Part shown: positions 25,987 through 33,635 of the stretch, piece by piece
How the letters are laid out: each line of letters begins with the position of its first letter
How positions within the stretch are numbered: the first letter of the stretch is position 1
NCBI GenBank assembly: GCA_020725625.1
Contig: DYET01000087.1
Span: 1-38,901, forward strand
Direction: 5' to 3'
Source of the DNA: Desulfovirgula sp.
Lineage (GTDB): Bacteria > Bacillota > Desulfotomaculia > Desulfotomaculales > Desulfocucumaceae
Length of the DNA stretch: 38,901 nt
Made by a program: the position numbers and the translations under genes
The notes under the pieces: model-generated
What the model was told of the DNA's origin: nothing
What the model saw: only the letters and a program-made list of their open reading frames with translations
Databases searched by the model: none

Positions 25987-26364
25987 TTACTGGGGCAGCA
26001 GGTCCTGCCTGAGCACGGTGGCCCCCCGGAGGTAGACATGGCGAAGCTCCTGCTGGGATTTTTCGGTGTTCACCAGGACCATCACCCGGATGCACTTTCC
26101 CAGGCGGCCGGGGACGTTGATTTCATTCCCGCACAGCATAGGCACGTAGGTCCAGCCCAGGAACTCCCTGGCCGCCGTAGCCGGAAACTCGGCATCCAGG
26201 TCCGCGGTGACGGTGAAAAAGGCGGCCGCGATGTCGCCCGTATCGATTTCGTTCTCCCTTACAATCTCGCCCAAAAGCTCCTTGGTGGCCTCCAGGATGT
26301 CCCGGGAGTCGTTCCTTTCGACTGTTATCGCCCCCCGTATTCCCCTGACCGCCCGCTTTTCCAT
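25987..26364 (-). CDS. aroH: Chorismate mutase, AroH type
   Basis: AroH rearranges chorismate to prephenate, feeding phenylalanine and tyrosine synthesis. The 125-residue product matches the trimeric monofunctional AroH class: VRGIRGAITVERND at the N-terminus (active-site arginine), FTVTADLDAEFPA, PMLCGNEINVPG (cysteine and glutamate), and CIRVMVLVNT with the second arginine, followed by the tyrosine in HVYLRGA. GGAG lies eight bases before the ATG. It follows the HutP-family gene by about 30 bases and precedes the trp promoter, so it competes with TrpE for chorismate from a separate transcript. Confidence 0.96.
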   Translation of the reverse strand: MEKRAVRGIRGAITVERNDSRDILEATKELLGEIVRENEIDTGDIAAAFFTVTADLDAEFPATAAREFLGWTYVPMLCGNEINVPGRLGKCIRVMVLVNTEKSQQELRHVYLRGATVLRQDLLPQ

Positions 26365-26394
26365 TCTTCCATCTCCTTTTTTGCCGCGCCGACG

Positions 26395-26817
26395 CTAGTC
26401 AGATGTCACCGCCCTGTGCCCGAGCCCGACGGCCACCTCGTCCAGGTGAAGCAGGCCTACGCCGAAAAACACGGCCACGGTGATGTGGTCCTTGTGGCGG
26501 GCGATGCCTATTTTGCCGCCGATGTTCAGGCCCAGGGCCTTGTGCATAATCTGGGACATGGCCTCCCTGGCTGCGCCTGCCACGGCCCCCTCCTCGGCGT
26601 GGATTTCCCTGATCACTCCCTCCCGTTTGGCGGCCACCACGGCCCTTTCGATGATCTTGTTGAATGACGATATGAAGTCGCCTCCATAGTCCACCGCAGC
26701 CGTCCTTATACCTTCCCGGGCAAAGGAGGCCTTGTATTCCCTCTCCTGTTCCCGGTCGTCGGTAAGGGCCATCTCCAGGGCCACCTTGGCCACCTTCCTG
26801 CTTCCGTGGAGGACCAA
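26395..26817 (-). CDS. HutP family protein
   Basis: The 140-residue product resembles HutP: KVAKVALEMALTDDREQE, then GIRTAAVDYGGDFISSFNKIIERAVVAAKREGVIREIHAEEGAVAGAAREAM and the terminal LHLDEVAVGLGHRAV. Histidines in REIHAEEG and GLGHRA correspond by position to metal/histidine-binding residues of Bacillus HutP, although HutP's second RESHALYH histidine is glycine here. Bacillus HutP binds NAG-triplet RNA with histidine and Mg2+ to antiterminate hut. I place the start at TTG 26817, because a good promoter lies at 26900-26928, inside the longer open frame to 26994. The G10 run at 26827-26836 may serve as ribosome site. No hut gene is nearby; its neighbours are aroH and trp. Confidence 0.83.
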   Translation of the reverse strand: MVLHGSRKVAKVALEMALTDDREQEREYKASFAREGIRTAAVDYGGDFISSFNKIIERAVVAAKREGVIREIHAEEGAVAGAAREAMSQIMHKALGLNIGGKIGIARHKDHITVAVFFGVGLLHLDEVAVGLGHRAVTSD

Positions 26818-26850
26818 TGCCGCGCACCCCCCCCCCGCAATAAAACTGCA

Positions 26851-26871
26851 GCACTCCGCCGGCCGGAGTGC
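26851..26871 (-). promoter_or_regulatory. Hairpin in the leader of the HutP-family gene
   Basis: A perfect 8-pair stem (26851-26858 with 26864-26871) with a five-base loop lies about 25 bases after the predicted -10 box. A short run of four Us follows after four bases. It may be a weak terminator or an autoregulatory site. No binding protein is known. Confidence 0.55.
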
Positions 26872-26899
26872 GTAGTCCTTCTTTCTTTTGGCAATATTT

Positions 26900-26928
26900 A
26901 TTATATTCCAGCGGCTTTTAAAAGACAA
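26900..26928 (-). promoter_or_regulatory. Promoter of the HutP-family gene and aroH
   Basis: TTGTCT (26923-26928) and a perfect TATAAT (26900-26905) on the minus strand are 17 bases apart, a good sigma-A match in an AT-rich patch. It argues that the open frame upstream of 26893 is not part of the HutP-family gene. Confidence 0.8.
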
Positions 26929-26953
26929 TACCACCTCCCGCCCCGTCTTTTGC

Positions 26954-27376
26954 TCAGGGTGGGCCCTCTGTTTCGACCCGGCCAAGGGAAACAAGGTTGC
27001 CGTTTAAGTTTATCACGTCGCCCTTCCTGGGAAACCTCACCGCCCCCGACACATCCAGGACTTCAATGCTGACCGGCCTGTTGTAAAAGGTGCCGTCGAT
27101 AACCAGGCTGTCCCCGTCGTGGACGGCCACAGTAACGTACCTGTTCTTGAAATTTCCCCTGACCTCGTTGTTGACCACCACCCTGACGTATGGGAGCAGG
27201 GAATAATCCCGCAGGTAGAAGGTTACCGCCTGGCCGCCTTCCGCCCAGCCGGCCCCGTTTCCGAACGGACTCCTTCCGTCCACGGCGGCCTGGTCCCGGT
27301 AGCCGGACGCCAGCTGAAGGGAAAGAAAGAGGGCCGCGGCCGCGAAAAGCATCCTGGACAAAAGTTTCTCGGCCAA
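26954..27376 (-). CDS. Exported or membrane-anchored protein of unknown function
   Basis: I do not recognise this 140-residue protein. Residues 10-25 (MLFAAAALFLSLQLAS) form a hydrophobic helix that could be a signal peptide or anchor. The remainder is a small beta-rich domain (YVRVVVNNEVRGNF, VTVAVHDGDSLVIDGTFYNRPVSIEVLDVSG) with no cysteine. TTG 27376 is preceded by AAGGGG with seven bases between; the GTG 27385 above it would touch that site. It ends 26 bases before the HutP-gene promoter. A neighbouring small unknown gene upstream (27464-27928) may be cotranscribed. Confidence 0.72.
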   Translation of the reverse strand: MAEKLLSRMLFAAAALFLSLQLASGYRDQAAVDGRSPFGNGAGWAEGGQAVTFYLRDYSLLPYVRVVVNNEVRGNFKNRYVTVAVHDGDSLVIDGTFYNRPVSIEVLDVSGAVRFPRKGDVINLNGNLVSLGRVETEGPP

Positions 27377-27463
27377 AAAAAACACCCCTTTGATTGCCTT
27401 CCTGTAACAAGATATGCTTTTACAGGAATTTTTATCCGGGGTATTGACATCAGGCCGGTTTTT

Positions 27464-27928
27464 TTATCTCAGGTTGTATTTTCTTTCAAGCATGCTCCGG
27501 TACTGTTTCATTTCCTCGGCCACCCTGAAGAGCATCCTCTCCGTATCTATCCGGCTTAAAGTGACGGGCCCCGGGGACAGCACCTCGATTTTCCTGAAAT
27601 CCTCGCGGGCCACGAGCTTTATCAGGTCTTCCAGGGAGTCCGCGGAGACGTCGATAACCACCGGCGCGTAGGCGGTGTCCGTGTTGGTGACGTCGTCGTA
27701 AACAATGTACACCTCGGATCCTATGTCAATGTCAAGGATATTTATTCCCTGCAGCGGAATGTTCCGGAAGGCCGACACATTCTGTTCCCTGATTTCCTCG
27801 GCCACTCTTTCAATGGACTTTCCCCTGAAGAACAGCTTGCCGGGCTTGGCCGTCCCCTTGAAATCCAGTCTGATTTTTGCCCTGATAGTCCGGTTCTCCG
27901 TGCAATCCGGAAGCTGACCGTCCGCCAC
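27464..27928 (-). CDS. Soluble protein of unknown function, 154 residues
   Basis: I do not recognise this protein. It has no signal peptide or membrane segment. It is mixed in charge, with LKGTAK-like basic patches at the N-terminus, a central IDIGSEVYIVYDDVTNTDTAYAPVVIDVSADSLEDLIKLVARED segment of alternating strands and a helix, and a C-terminal helix rich in E, R and M (MLFRVAEEMKQYRSMLERKY). GTG 27928 is preceded by GGGGGG at short spacing. Its conserved-looking, non-repetitive composition and good ribosome site support a real gene. Confidence 0.72.
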   Translation of the reverse strand: MADGQLPDCTENRTIRAKIRLDFKGTAKPGKLFFRGKSIERVAEEIREQNVSAFRNIPLQGINILDIDIGSEVYIVYDDVTNTDTAYAPVVIDVSADSLEDLIKLVAREDFRKIEVLSPGPVTLSRIDTERMLFRVAEEMKQYRSMLERKYNLR

Positions 27929-27989
27929 AAGGCCACCCCCCGTCCGTGTTATGGTTATCTATTTCTCCCTATTTATCGAAAATTCCTGC

Positions 27990-28235
27990 TTAATTTTGCC
28001 ATTTTATGTTGTCTGATCCGCATACCGCGCAGGTGTTGAAATATGCCGGCGGGTCTTCAAAGGCGGCCTGGGCTTCGTCCAGGGTGGATCCCTGGCACTC
28101 CATGGTGACGATCCGCCCTTCGGAGTCAAAGTTGGCCAGCAGGCCGTACGGAGGCGGGTTGGCGGTCTCGGCCTCCCTGGACGTCAGGCTGCTGGCGAGA
28201 ACCCTGCTGTTGCCGCAGGAGGCGCAGCTGGGCAC
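27990..28235 (-). CDS. Small zinc-ribbon-like protein
   Basis: An 81-residue protein with two CxxC knuckles, CASC near the N-terminus and CAVC near the C-terminus, which would bind one zinc ion in a zinc-ribbon fold. The segment between them (PPPYGLLANFDSEGRIVTMECQGS) is short and has no membrane helix. GTG 28235 has GAGGGGGGG upstream with six bases between. The family is unknown to me. It lies between rluB and two other unknown genes, without evident functional link. Confidence 0.75.
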   Translation of the reverse strand: MPSCASCGNSRVLASSLTSREAETANPPPYGLLANFDSEGRIVTMECQGSTLDEAQAAFEDPPAYFNTCAVCGSDNIKWQN

Positions 28236-28269
28236 GGCAATCCCCCCCTCTCGAACCTGAGTCTTAAAA

Positions 28270-29016
28270 TTATCCCCTGCGGGCCGAAGGCCTTATTCCG
28301 GCCGCAGCCGATTTTTTCAGCCGGCGGACCTCGGTTTCCCCCAGATGCCTGTACTGGCCGGCCTTCAATTCCCCCAGGGCCAGGGGCCCGATCCGGACCC
28401 TTTTCAGCCTGATCACACGGTGTCCGATTTTTTCAAACATCCTCCGGATCTGCCTGTTTCGCCCCTGCCGGATGGTCACCTCCAGTAGGGCGTTGCCGTT
28501 CCTCTCCCCGATTGGATTTATCCGGGCCGGGGCGGTGATGCCGTCGGACAGCATTATTCCTTCGGAAAGCCGCTTCAGGTCGCTTGTCTCCGGGATGCCC
28601 CGGACCCTCACCAGATAGGTCTTGGGGATGTTGTGGGCCGGGTGGGTGAGCAGGTAGGCGAGATCGCCGTCGTTGGTGAGGATCAGGAGGCCTTCGCTGT
28701 CGTAATCCAGTCTTCCCACCGGGAACAGCCTTTCCTCCACGTCCCGGACCAGGTCGGTGACCTTTTTCCTTCCCCTGGGGTCGCTAACGGTGGAAAGGTA
28801 TCCCCTGGGTTTGTAAAGCATGATGTAAACGGGTTTTTCCGGCCGTCCCAAAACCCGCCCGTCCACCTCGACCTTGTCCCGGCCGGGTTCCACCGATGTT
28901 CCGGGGGCCGTTACCGTTTTCCCATTCACCCTGACCCTTCCCGAGGCGATTATTTCCTCGCATGCCCGGCGCGAGGCAACGCCGTGCCTGGCCATGAACT
29001 TGTGCAGCCTTTCCAC
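28270..29016 (-). CDS. rluB: Pseudouridine synthase RluB type
   Basis: The enzyme isomerises a uridine of 23S rRNA to pseudouridine. An S4 RNA-binding domain (RLHKFMARHGVASRRACEEIIASGRVRVNGK) is followed by the RsuA/RluB catalytic domain with VGRLDYDSEGLLILTNDGDLAYLLTHP (catalytic aspartate) and IRQGRNRQIRRMFEKIGHRVIRLKRVRIGP. The 248-residue length is normal; RluB is more likely than RsuA in Firmicutes. GTG 29016 has a weak ribosome site. The last 15 residues are basic and disordered in appearance. Confidence 0.93.
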   Translation of the reverse strand: MERLHKFMARHGVASRRACEEIIASGRVRVNGKTVTAPGTSVEPGRDKVEVDGRVLGRPEKPVYIMLYKPRGYLSTVSDPRGRKKVTDLVRDVEERLFPVGRLDYDSEGLLILTNDGDLAYLLTHPAHNIPKTYLVRVRGIPETSDLKRLSEGIMLSDGITAPARINPIGERNGNALLEVTIRQGRNRQIRRMFEKIGHRVIRLKRVRIGPLALGELKAGQYRHLGETEVRRLKKSAAAGIRPSARRG

Positions 29017-29363
29017 TGTGCCATCCGTCCCGCCAAACGTTTACAAAAGCATTTTACCACAAAAACCCCGGCTTAAACAAAATCCCGGCCCTTTTTTCCG
29101 GCAATTGCCTTGAGAATAGCTGCTGGCCGCTGGCTATTAACTGTCCGGCAGTCCGGAATTCATCTGCTGTTGTCAGGTTTTGAAGGGGAATTAAACGAAT
29201 TGCCGGCGAGGCGGCAGAACGCAGACAAAGCCCGGATCCACGCGGGGGCGCGCGTGCGGGGGGGATAAAGCCAGCCGCAGGGGACTGCCTGGGGCGGAAG
29301 CGGGAGGAGTTTGGAAGAGGCGGGGGTTCGGGTTCTTGATTTAAGCCGGAGGGAGGGATCCTG
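29017..29363. other. 347-base gap without a gene, G-rich on the plus strand
   Basis: No gene or known RNA is seen. From 29245 to 29350 the plus strand has many G-runs (four to seven Gs), interrupted by loops of 7-16 bases, so it might form non-canonical quadruplexes. The promoter for rluB is not evident. Confidence 0.5.
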
Positions 29364-29897
29364 TTATTTATATAGCGCGTTGACTATGTAAACCGAGGCC
29401 AGCAGGGTGGTGAAGTCGGCGGCCAGGCCGGAGTATACGGCGTAACGGTAGCGGGTAATTCCCACCGACCCGAAGTAAAGGGTAAGCACGTAGAAGGTGG
29501 TGTCGCTGGTACCCTGCATGGTTGAGACCAGCCTGCCCAGAAAGGAGTCGGGCCCGTGGACGGCGATGACGTCGGTGGCAATGCCGAGGGCCGCGCCGCC
29601 AGACAGGGGCCGCATGACCGCGTGGGGGAGAAGCTCGGCCGGAAACCCCACCAGGCCCAGGGCCGGGGAAAGCGCGGAAACCAGGATTTCCATGGCCCCG
29701 GAGGCCCTGAATATGTTGATTGCGACCATCATGGCCACCAGGTAGGGGATGGTTTTAACAGCGGTGGAAAAGCCCTTTTCGGCCCCCTCCACGAAGGCCT
29801 CGAAGACCTTCACCCCCCGGACCATAGCAGCAAGGGGGACAACCAGCAGGATGAAGGGGATTGCCCAGCGGGAAATCTCGTTGATTACCGGGTACAT
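29364..29897 (-). CDS. spmB: Spore maturation protein B
   Basis: SpmB, with SpmA, is needed for full dehydration of the spore core in Bacillus. The 177-residue membrane protein belongs to the nucleoside-recognition (Gate) group. It shows WAIPFILLVVPLAAM, a central AVMRPLSGGAALGIATDVI motif with a long loop ending in the Q-rich segment STMQGTSDTTFYVLTLYFGSVGI, and a C-terminal helix. The ATG lies one base after the spmA stop (TGAAATG), so they are coupled. Confidence 0.95.
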   Translation of the reverse strand: MYPVINEISRWAIPFILLVVPLAAMVRGVKVFEAFVEGAEKGFSTAVKTIPYLVAMMVAINIFRASGAMEILVSALSPALGLVGFPAELLPHAVMRPLSGGAALGIATDVIAVHGPDSFLGRLVSTMQGTSDTTFYVLTLYFGSVGITRYRYAVYSGLAADFTTLLASVYIVNALYK

Positions 29898-29898
29898 T

Positions 29899-30501
29899 TC
29901 AAGGTTGATACCTCCCGGGCCTTGAATAAACCGTTCTCAGCACCCTGTCCACGGCTACGGCTACCGTCATCCCGCAGGCGGTGGCGAAGATGGTGGTGCC
30001 CACCACCTCGGTGGGGTCGGCCGATCCGTGCATTACCCGGATGCCGATGATGGTGCTGGGGATCAGGGTGATGCAGGATGTGTTCAGGGCCAGGAAGGTG
30101 CACATGGAGGCGGTGGCGGTTTTTTTGTCGCCCCGGTTGAGCTTCTGCATCTCCTGCATGGCAATCAGCCCCATGGGCGTTGCAGCGTTGCCCAGGCCAA
30201 GGATATTGGCGCTGATGTTCATGATGATTGCGCCCATGGCCGGGTGATCCCTGGGTATGTCGGGAAAAAGGAAGCGCATGACCGGGGCGATAAGCCCGGA
30301 GATCAGCGAAATCAGGCCGGCCTCTTCGGCAAGCTTCATGATTCCCAGCCAGAAGGTAATGATGGCGATCAGGCCCAGGGACGTCTTGACGGCGTTGTTC
30401 GCGCCGTCCAGGGCGGCCCGGGTGACAGCCTCGATGTTGCCGCCGGCGGCCGCCGCCAGGATGCCGAAAACCATCATTCCAAGCCACAGGGCGTTGACCA
30501 A
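29899..30501 (-). CDS. spmA: Spore maturation protein A
   Basis: SpmA is the partner of SpmB and a nucleoside-recognition membrane protein. I place the start at TTG 30501: translation from it gives MVNALWLGMMVFGI, matching the MVN..W start I recall for other SpmA proteins, with GAGGGG eight bases upstream. The GTG 30510 alternative touches that site. Helices alternate with loops including GLGNAATPMGLIAMQEMQKLN and ALNTSCITLIPSTIIGIR, both typical. The 200-residue length is normal. Confidence 0.94.
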   Translation of the reverse strand: MVNALWLGMMVFGILAAAAGGNIEAVTRAALDGANNAVKTSLGLIAIITFWLGIMKLAEEAGLISLISGLIAPVMRFLFPDIPRDHPAMGAIIMNISANILGLGNAATPMGLIAMQEMQKLNRGDKKTATASMCTFLALNTSCITLIPSTIIGIRVMHGSADPTEVVGTTIFATACGMTVAVAVDRVLRTVYSRPGRYQP

Positions 30502-30571
30502 TTCCCCCACCCCTCATAGTAAAGGGTCTTTTTTAAAAATTATGAGAGGCTGGTAAATATTAGAACTAAGG

Positions 30572-30594
30572 AGCCGTCCATAAAAGGGACGGCT
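30572..30594 (-). terminator. Hairpin after the FAD-dependent oxidoreductase, possible terminator
   Basis: An 8-pair stem (30572-30579 with 30587-30594) with a seven-base loop. The following minus-strand sequence has only a weak U-rich tail (CCTTAGTTCTAATATTT), so termination is uncertain. Confidence 0.45.
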
Positions 30595-30733
30595 GCCTCA
30601 CCGCGGGCCGGGCCGCAGAACCGGGGTTTTTCGGGCTGTCACATGATATAGAATTCGCTCGGCCCTTGGCCGAAACACTCAATTTTTTCGCGCATAGCGG
30701 TTCGTTTCCGCTGGGGGAAGGCGGACGCCGCCG

Positions 30734-32008
30734 TCAACTGCCGATGCCCCTGTATATTCCGGCCAGACCCGACTCCCGGATCCTTTTTCTAATTGTTTCC
30801 AGGTCGGTGGTGTACAGCCCCCTTTCCTTCATCCTGTCAAAGTAAATGGATCCCGAAAAGGTATATTTGTTTTTTAGTCCTTCCCCGGTTTTCATCCGGC
30901 CAAGCATGTATGAAATGATGTCTCCGGATGCAATAGTGTCCGGAAGCCTTAACGGATCTTTCCCCGCGGCCACCCTGGCGGCGTTGTGGCCCGCCAGCAT
31001 GCCGGTGACGATGGCCTCGGTGTGTCCCACCAGGAGCCCGGTCTTCTCACCGGCGCAGAAAAGGTTGGGGGTGTTCCCGACCCGGAGGTCTTCCGAGGCC
31101 GGGGCTATGGCCATGAACCTGACGGAATTGCCTCTGCCCCCCGAGTAGGGGTCGGCGTACCTGGCGCTGCTGAAGCCGCCGATGGTCCTCAGCACCTCCA
31201 GGGGAAAGTACGGGGTCATCAGCTTGGCGTGGCCGGTGTCCAGGAGGATCAGGTTGTCCGCGAACTCCTTCAGGTTGTATTGCTGGCAGGCCTTGCGGTC
31301 CAGCAGGCCTTCCTTCTTGATGCTTTCCGGCAGCGGAATGACGGCCACCCCGTCTCTTTCTATGTTGTTGACCAGCCAAGGGGCCAGGGACTTCTTGTCC
31401 AGCTTGCACGACCCGCTCATTGCCTCGAACCGCCAGAATTCCCGGCCGGCGGTAATTTCCTTGATGCCCGCCCTGGCGGTAAGGCTGACCCTGGGGCCGA
31501 AGCTGGGGCACCTCAGTATGCACATGGCGCACCCCGTGCCGTAACGGGAGCAGTTGTTTACCGGTCCCGCGGTGCCGGTGGTGTCTATGAATGCGTTCCC
31601 GTGGATGACCTCTCCCCGGGATGTCACCACACCGGTGAGCCGGCCGTCTTTTTTTAATACGTCGGTAATCCTGGTCTGCAGCCTTAGTTTCACTCCCTTT
31701 TCCAGGAGGAATCCGCGAACCTCGGGTTCGATCCGGGTTGTGTCGTACAGGGCGGCGTGCCGGTGGCCGGGAAAATTCACCCACCGGTGCCGGGCCGTTC
31801 CGTCGATGAGCTTTACCAGTTCGTCACCGCCCATGGCCGCCACTTCCTCGATGGCGGTATACCGGCCGTTATTGCGCATAATGCCTCCCACCAGCCCGGT
31901 GCCCAGCAGCATGTCGGTTTTTTCCGCCAGGATTACCTCGGACCCGGCCAGAGCTGCTGAATAGGCTGCGGCGCAGCCCGCCCATCCTCCTCCTACGACC
32001 ACGATCAT
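30734..32008 (-). CDS. FAD-dependent oxidoreductase, GidA/TrmFO-like, with cysteine cluster
   Basis: The 424-residue product begins with the FAD-binding VVVGGGWAGCAAAYSAALAGSEVILAEK (GxGxxG type) and carries TTGTAGP and the C-terminal FCAGEKTGLLVGHTEAIVTGMLAGHNAAR segment typical of GidA/TrmFO-like flavoproteins. Between them is C153-x6-C160-x2-C163-x3-C167, followed by a proline, a spacing that would suit an Fe-S cluster. I do not know of such a cluster in TrmFO. The substrate is unknown. It is monocistronic, between ytfJ and spmA, and lacks a clear ribosome site in front of the chosen ATG. Confidence 0.85.
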   Translation of the reverse strand: MIVVVGGGWAGCAAAYSAALAGSEVILAEKTDMLLGTGLVGGIMRNNGRYTAIEEVAAMGGDELVKLIDGTARHRWVNFPGHRHAALYDTTRIEPEVRGFLLEKGVKLRLQTRITDVLKKDGRLTGVVTSRGEVIHGNAFIDTTGTAGPVNNCSRYGTGCAMCILRCPSFGPRVSLTARAGIKEITAGREFWRFEAMSGSCKLDKKSLAPWLVNNIERDGVAVIPLPESIKKEGLLDRKACQQYNLKEFADNLILLDTGHAKLMTPYFPLEVLRTIGGFSSARYADPYSGGRGNSVRFMAIAPASEDLRVGNTPNLFCAGEKTGLLVGHTEAIVTGMLAGHNAARVAAGKDPLRLPDTIASGDIISYMLGRMKTGEGLKNKYTFSGSIYFDRMKERGLYTTDLETIRKRIRESGLAGIYRGIGS

Positions 32009-32130
32009 CCTGCAACCACCCCGGGATAGCAGAGGTTCTCACTGCATAATCTGGATGCCGCTGTCCTGTATCCCCTACATTATATTTGCCGGCAACCCAA
32101 AGGTGATTTTTTTGCCCGTGGTCCCTGACA

Positions 32131-32158
32131 AAAAGAAAAACCCTGCCCTGGAGCAGGG
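32131..32158 (-). terminator. Intrinsic terminator after ytfJ
   Basis: A 6-pair GC stem (32141-32146 with 32153-32158), loop of six, followed on the minus strand by TTTTTCTTTT (32131-32140). It ends the ytfI-ytfJ transcript before the FAD oxidoreductase gene. Confidence 0.88.
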
Positions 32159-32184
32159 GAAGCGGGAAGACTTGCTGCCCGGTT

Positions 32185-32625
32185 TCAAAGGCCGGCCCCG
32201 GTGGTGGCGGCGGCAGCGGCGGCGGGCTGGACGCGCGCGCCTTTCCTGTCCAGGTAGGACTGGACCTGGGAAATAAGCTGGGGGGCCATGTCAATCAACC
32301 TGTCCGCAATGGCGTTGCCGTCCACCGGCAATAGCCTCACCTGGCCGTTCCCCACCACCAGGAAGCCCACCGGTTTTACAGAAACCCCTCCGCCGCTGCC
32401 CCCGCCGAAGAAGGGGGACTGTTCCTGCCCGCCGGTCCCCTCCCGGGATGGGGCTTCGAACTCCCCGCCGCCGGCCGCGAACCCGCACGACACCCTGGAC
32501 ACGGGTATGATCACCGTTCCGTCGGGGGACTCCACCGGATCTCCCACCACGGTATTGACATTTACCATCTCCTTGATGTTTTCCATCGCCGTCTTCATCA
32601 GGGATTCAATAGACTGACCTGCCAA
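32185..32625 (-). CDS. ytfJ: GerW family sporulation protein YtfJ
   Basis: YtfJ/GerW proteins are made in the forespore; in Bacillus GerW affects L-alanine germination. The 146-residue product has the family pattern: an N-terminal helix (ESLMKTAMENIKEMVNVNTVVGDPV), VIIPVSRVSCGFAAGGGEF, a glycine-rich FFGGGSGGGVSVKPVGFLVV loop and a C-terminal helix, followed by an alanine-rich tail. TTG 32625 has AGGAGG nine bases upstream. It follows ytfI, as in Bacillus, and is followed by a terminator. Confidence 0.94.
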   Translation of the reverse strand: MAGQSIESLMKTAMENIKEMVNVNTVVGDPVESPDGTVIIPVSRVSCGFAAGGGEFEAPSREGTGGQEQSPFFGGGSGGGVSVKPVGFLVVGNGQVRLLPVDGNAIADRLIDMAPQLISQVQSYLDRKGARVQPAAAAAATTGAGL

Positions 32626-32715
32626 ATCCGGCTACCTCCTTAATAAAGAATGACCCGGGCGTCGATGAACACTTTGATCTTAATTTTTACCAAACAGGCC
32701 GGGAATATGCGGCAT

Positions 32716-33426
32716 TCAGGCGGGTTCACCGGTGTTGCTTTTGTTTCTGTTCAGTTCCGCCGCCACTTTAATCACCTGGCAGGCCAGTCCCCTTACCGCC
32801 AGAACCATCAGGATCCAGACGACGGTGATCAGAATGTGGCCGGTTCTGGCGGCGATTTTTAAATCGATCCGGGTGGCAAGGCAGGCCCGGTTGAAGTCGG
32901 GCACCACGGCCAGGGCCGGAATTTTTGCCGCACGGATCTGGCTGAACAGGAGGGATACCAGGAATCCCTTGAGGGACCAGATCATCCCGGTGGCCATGCC
33001 GGTGTGAAAAGGGTCGCCCAGTCCGATCCGGGTTCTCCAGTCAAGATCGGTTATCCTTACCTTGCCCTTGAAATAATTCAGCGACGGCCTGGCCCGGCTG
33101 TAGACTTCCCTCCAGAAAAAAAACCGCCCGGCTGCCCTGCCAATCCCGGACAGGAGGGTTTCTTTTCCGATTTCCCCGTCCGTTCCGCCGCCCCTTTTCA
33201 CCGCAGACGACCGCCGGCGGCGGAGGCCGGCCCCGGCCGGCTTTGCTTTCATAACAACCGTAAATATCCTGTACCGGCGCGCGGAAAAGGGCCCCACGTA
33301 CAGGTCCAGGCCAAGCAGGCCGTTTGACCCTTCCCTGCTGTATTTTAGACCGATCTCCAGGGGTGCGGCCAGGATCATAAGGGCTGCCGGTACCAGCACC
33401 GCCAGGAGGTATAAGGCAATTACCAC
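32716..33426 (-). CDS. ytfI: DUF2953 family protein (YtfI type)
   Basis: The 236-residue product has one N-terminal membrane helix (VVIALYLLAVLVPAALMILAAP). A soluble region with FKGKVRITDLDWRTRIGLGDPFHTGMATGMIWSLKG, characteristic of DUF2953, and a second hydrophobic stretch near the C-terminus follow. Function unknown. I place the start at GTG 33426, because an ATG frame to 33498 begins inside the terminator at 33481-33510. GGTGGGG precedes the GTG. The neighbour downstream is ytfJ, as in Bacillus. Confidence 0.86.
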   Translation of the reverse strand: MVIALYLLAVLVPAALMILAAPLEIGLKYSREGSNGLLGLDLYVGPFSARRYRIFTVVMKAKPAGAGLRRRRSSAVKRGGGTDGEIGKETLLSGIGRAAGRFFFWREVYSRARPSLNYFKGKVRITDLDWRTRIGLGDPFHTGMATGMIWSLKGFLVSLLFSQIRAAKIPALAVVPDFNRACLATRIDLKIAARTGHILITVVWILMVLAVRGLACQVIKVAAELNRNKSNTGEPA

Positions 33427-33480
33427 AGTTTCCCCACCCTGTGGTATTTTTCCACCGAAGTATTTCCATATACCTGCGGG

Positions 33481-33510
33481 CAAAAAAACAGCCGTCATGA
33501 CAACGGCTGT
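33481..33510 (-). terminator. Intrinsic terminator after the acyl-CoA ligase
   Basis: A perfect 8-pair stem (33488-33495 with 33503-33510), loop of seven, is followed on the minus strand by six Us (33482-33487). It separates the hydrolase-ligase pair from ytfI and argues for the ytfI start at 33426. Confidence 0.9.
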
Positions 33511-33635
33511 AAAGCGGGTGCAAATGACAAATTAGATCCCCGCAGCGTCTGGCGGTTAACCCGTTCTGTCCGGAAATAGCGGTCAGCTGTCAGCATTCAG
33601 AAGCCGGAATCCTGATGACATTCATATAAACGTTT

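Noticed and set aside
26929-26994. Longer N-terminus of the HutP-family gene from TTG 26994
   Set aside because: It lies upstream of the promoter and overlaps the neighbouring gene.
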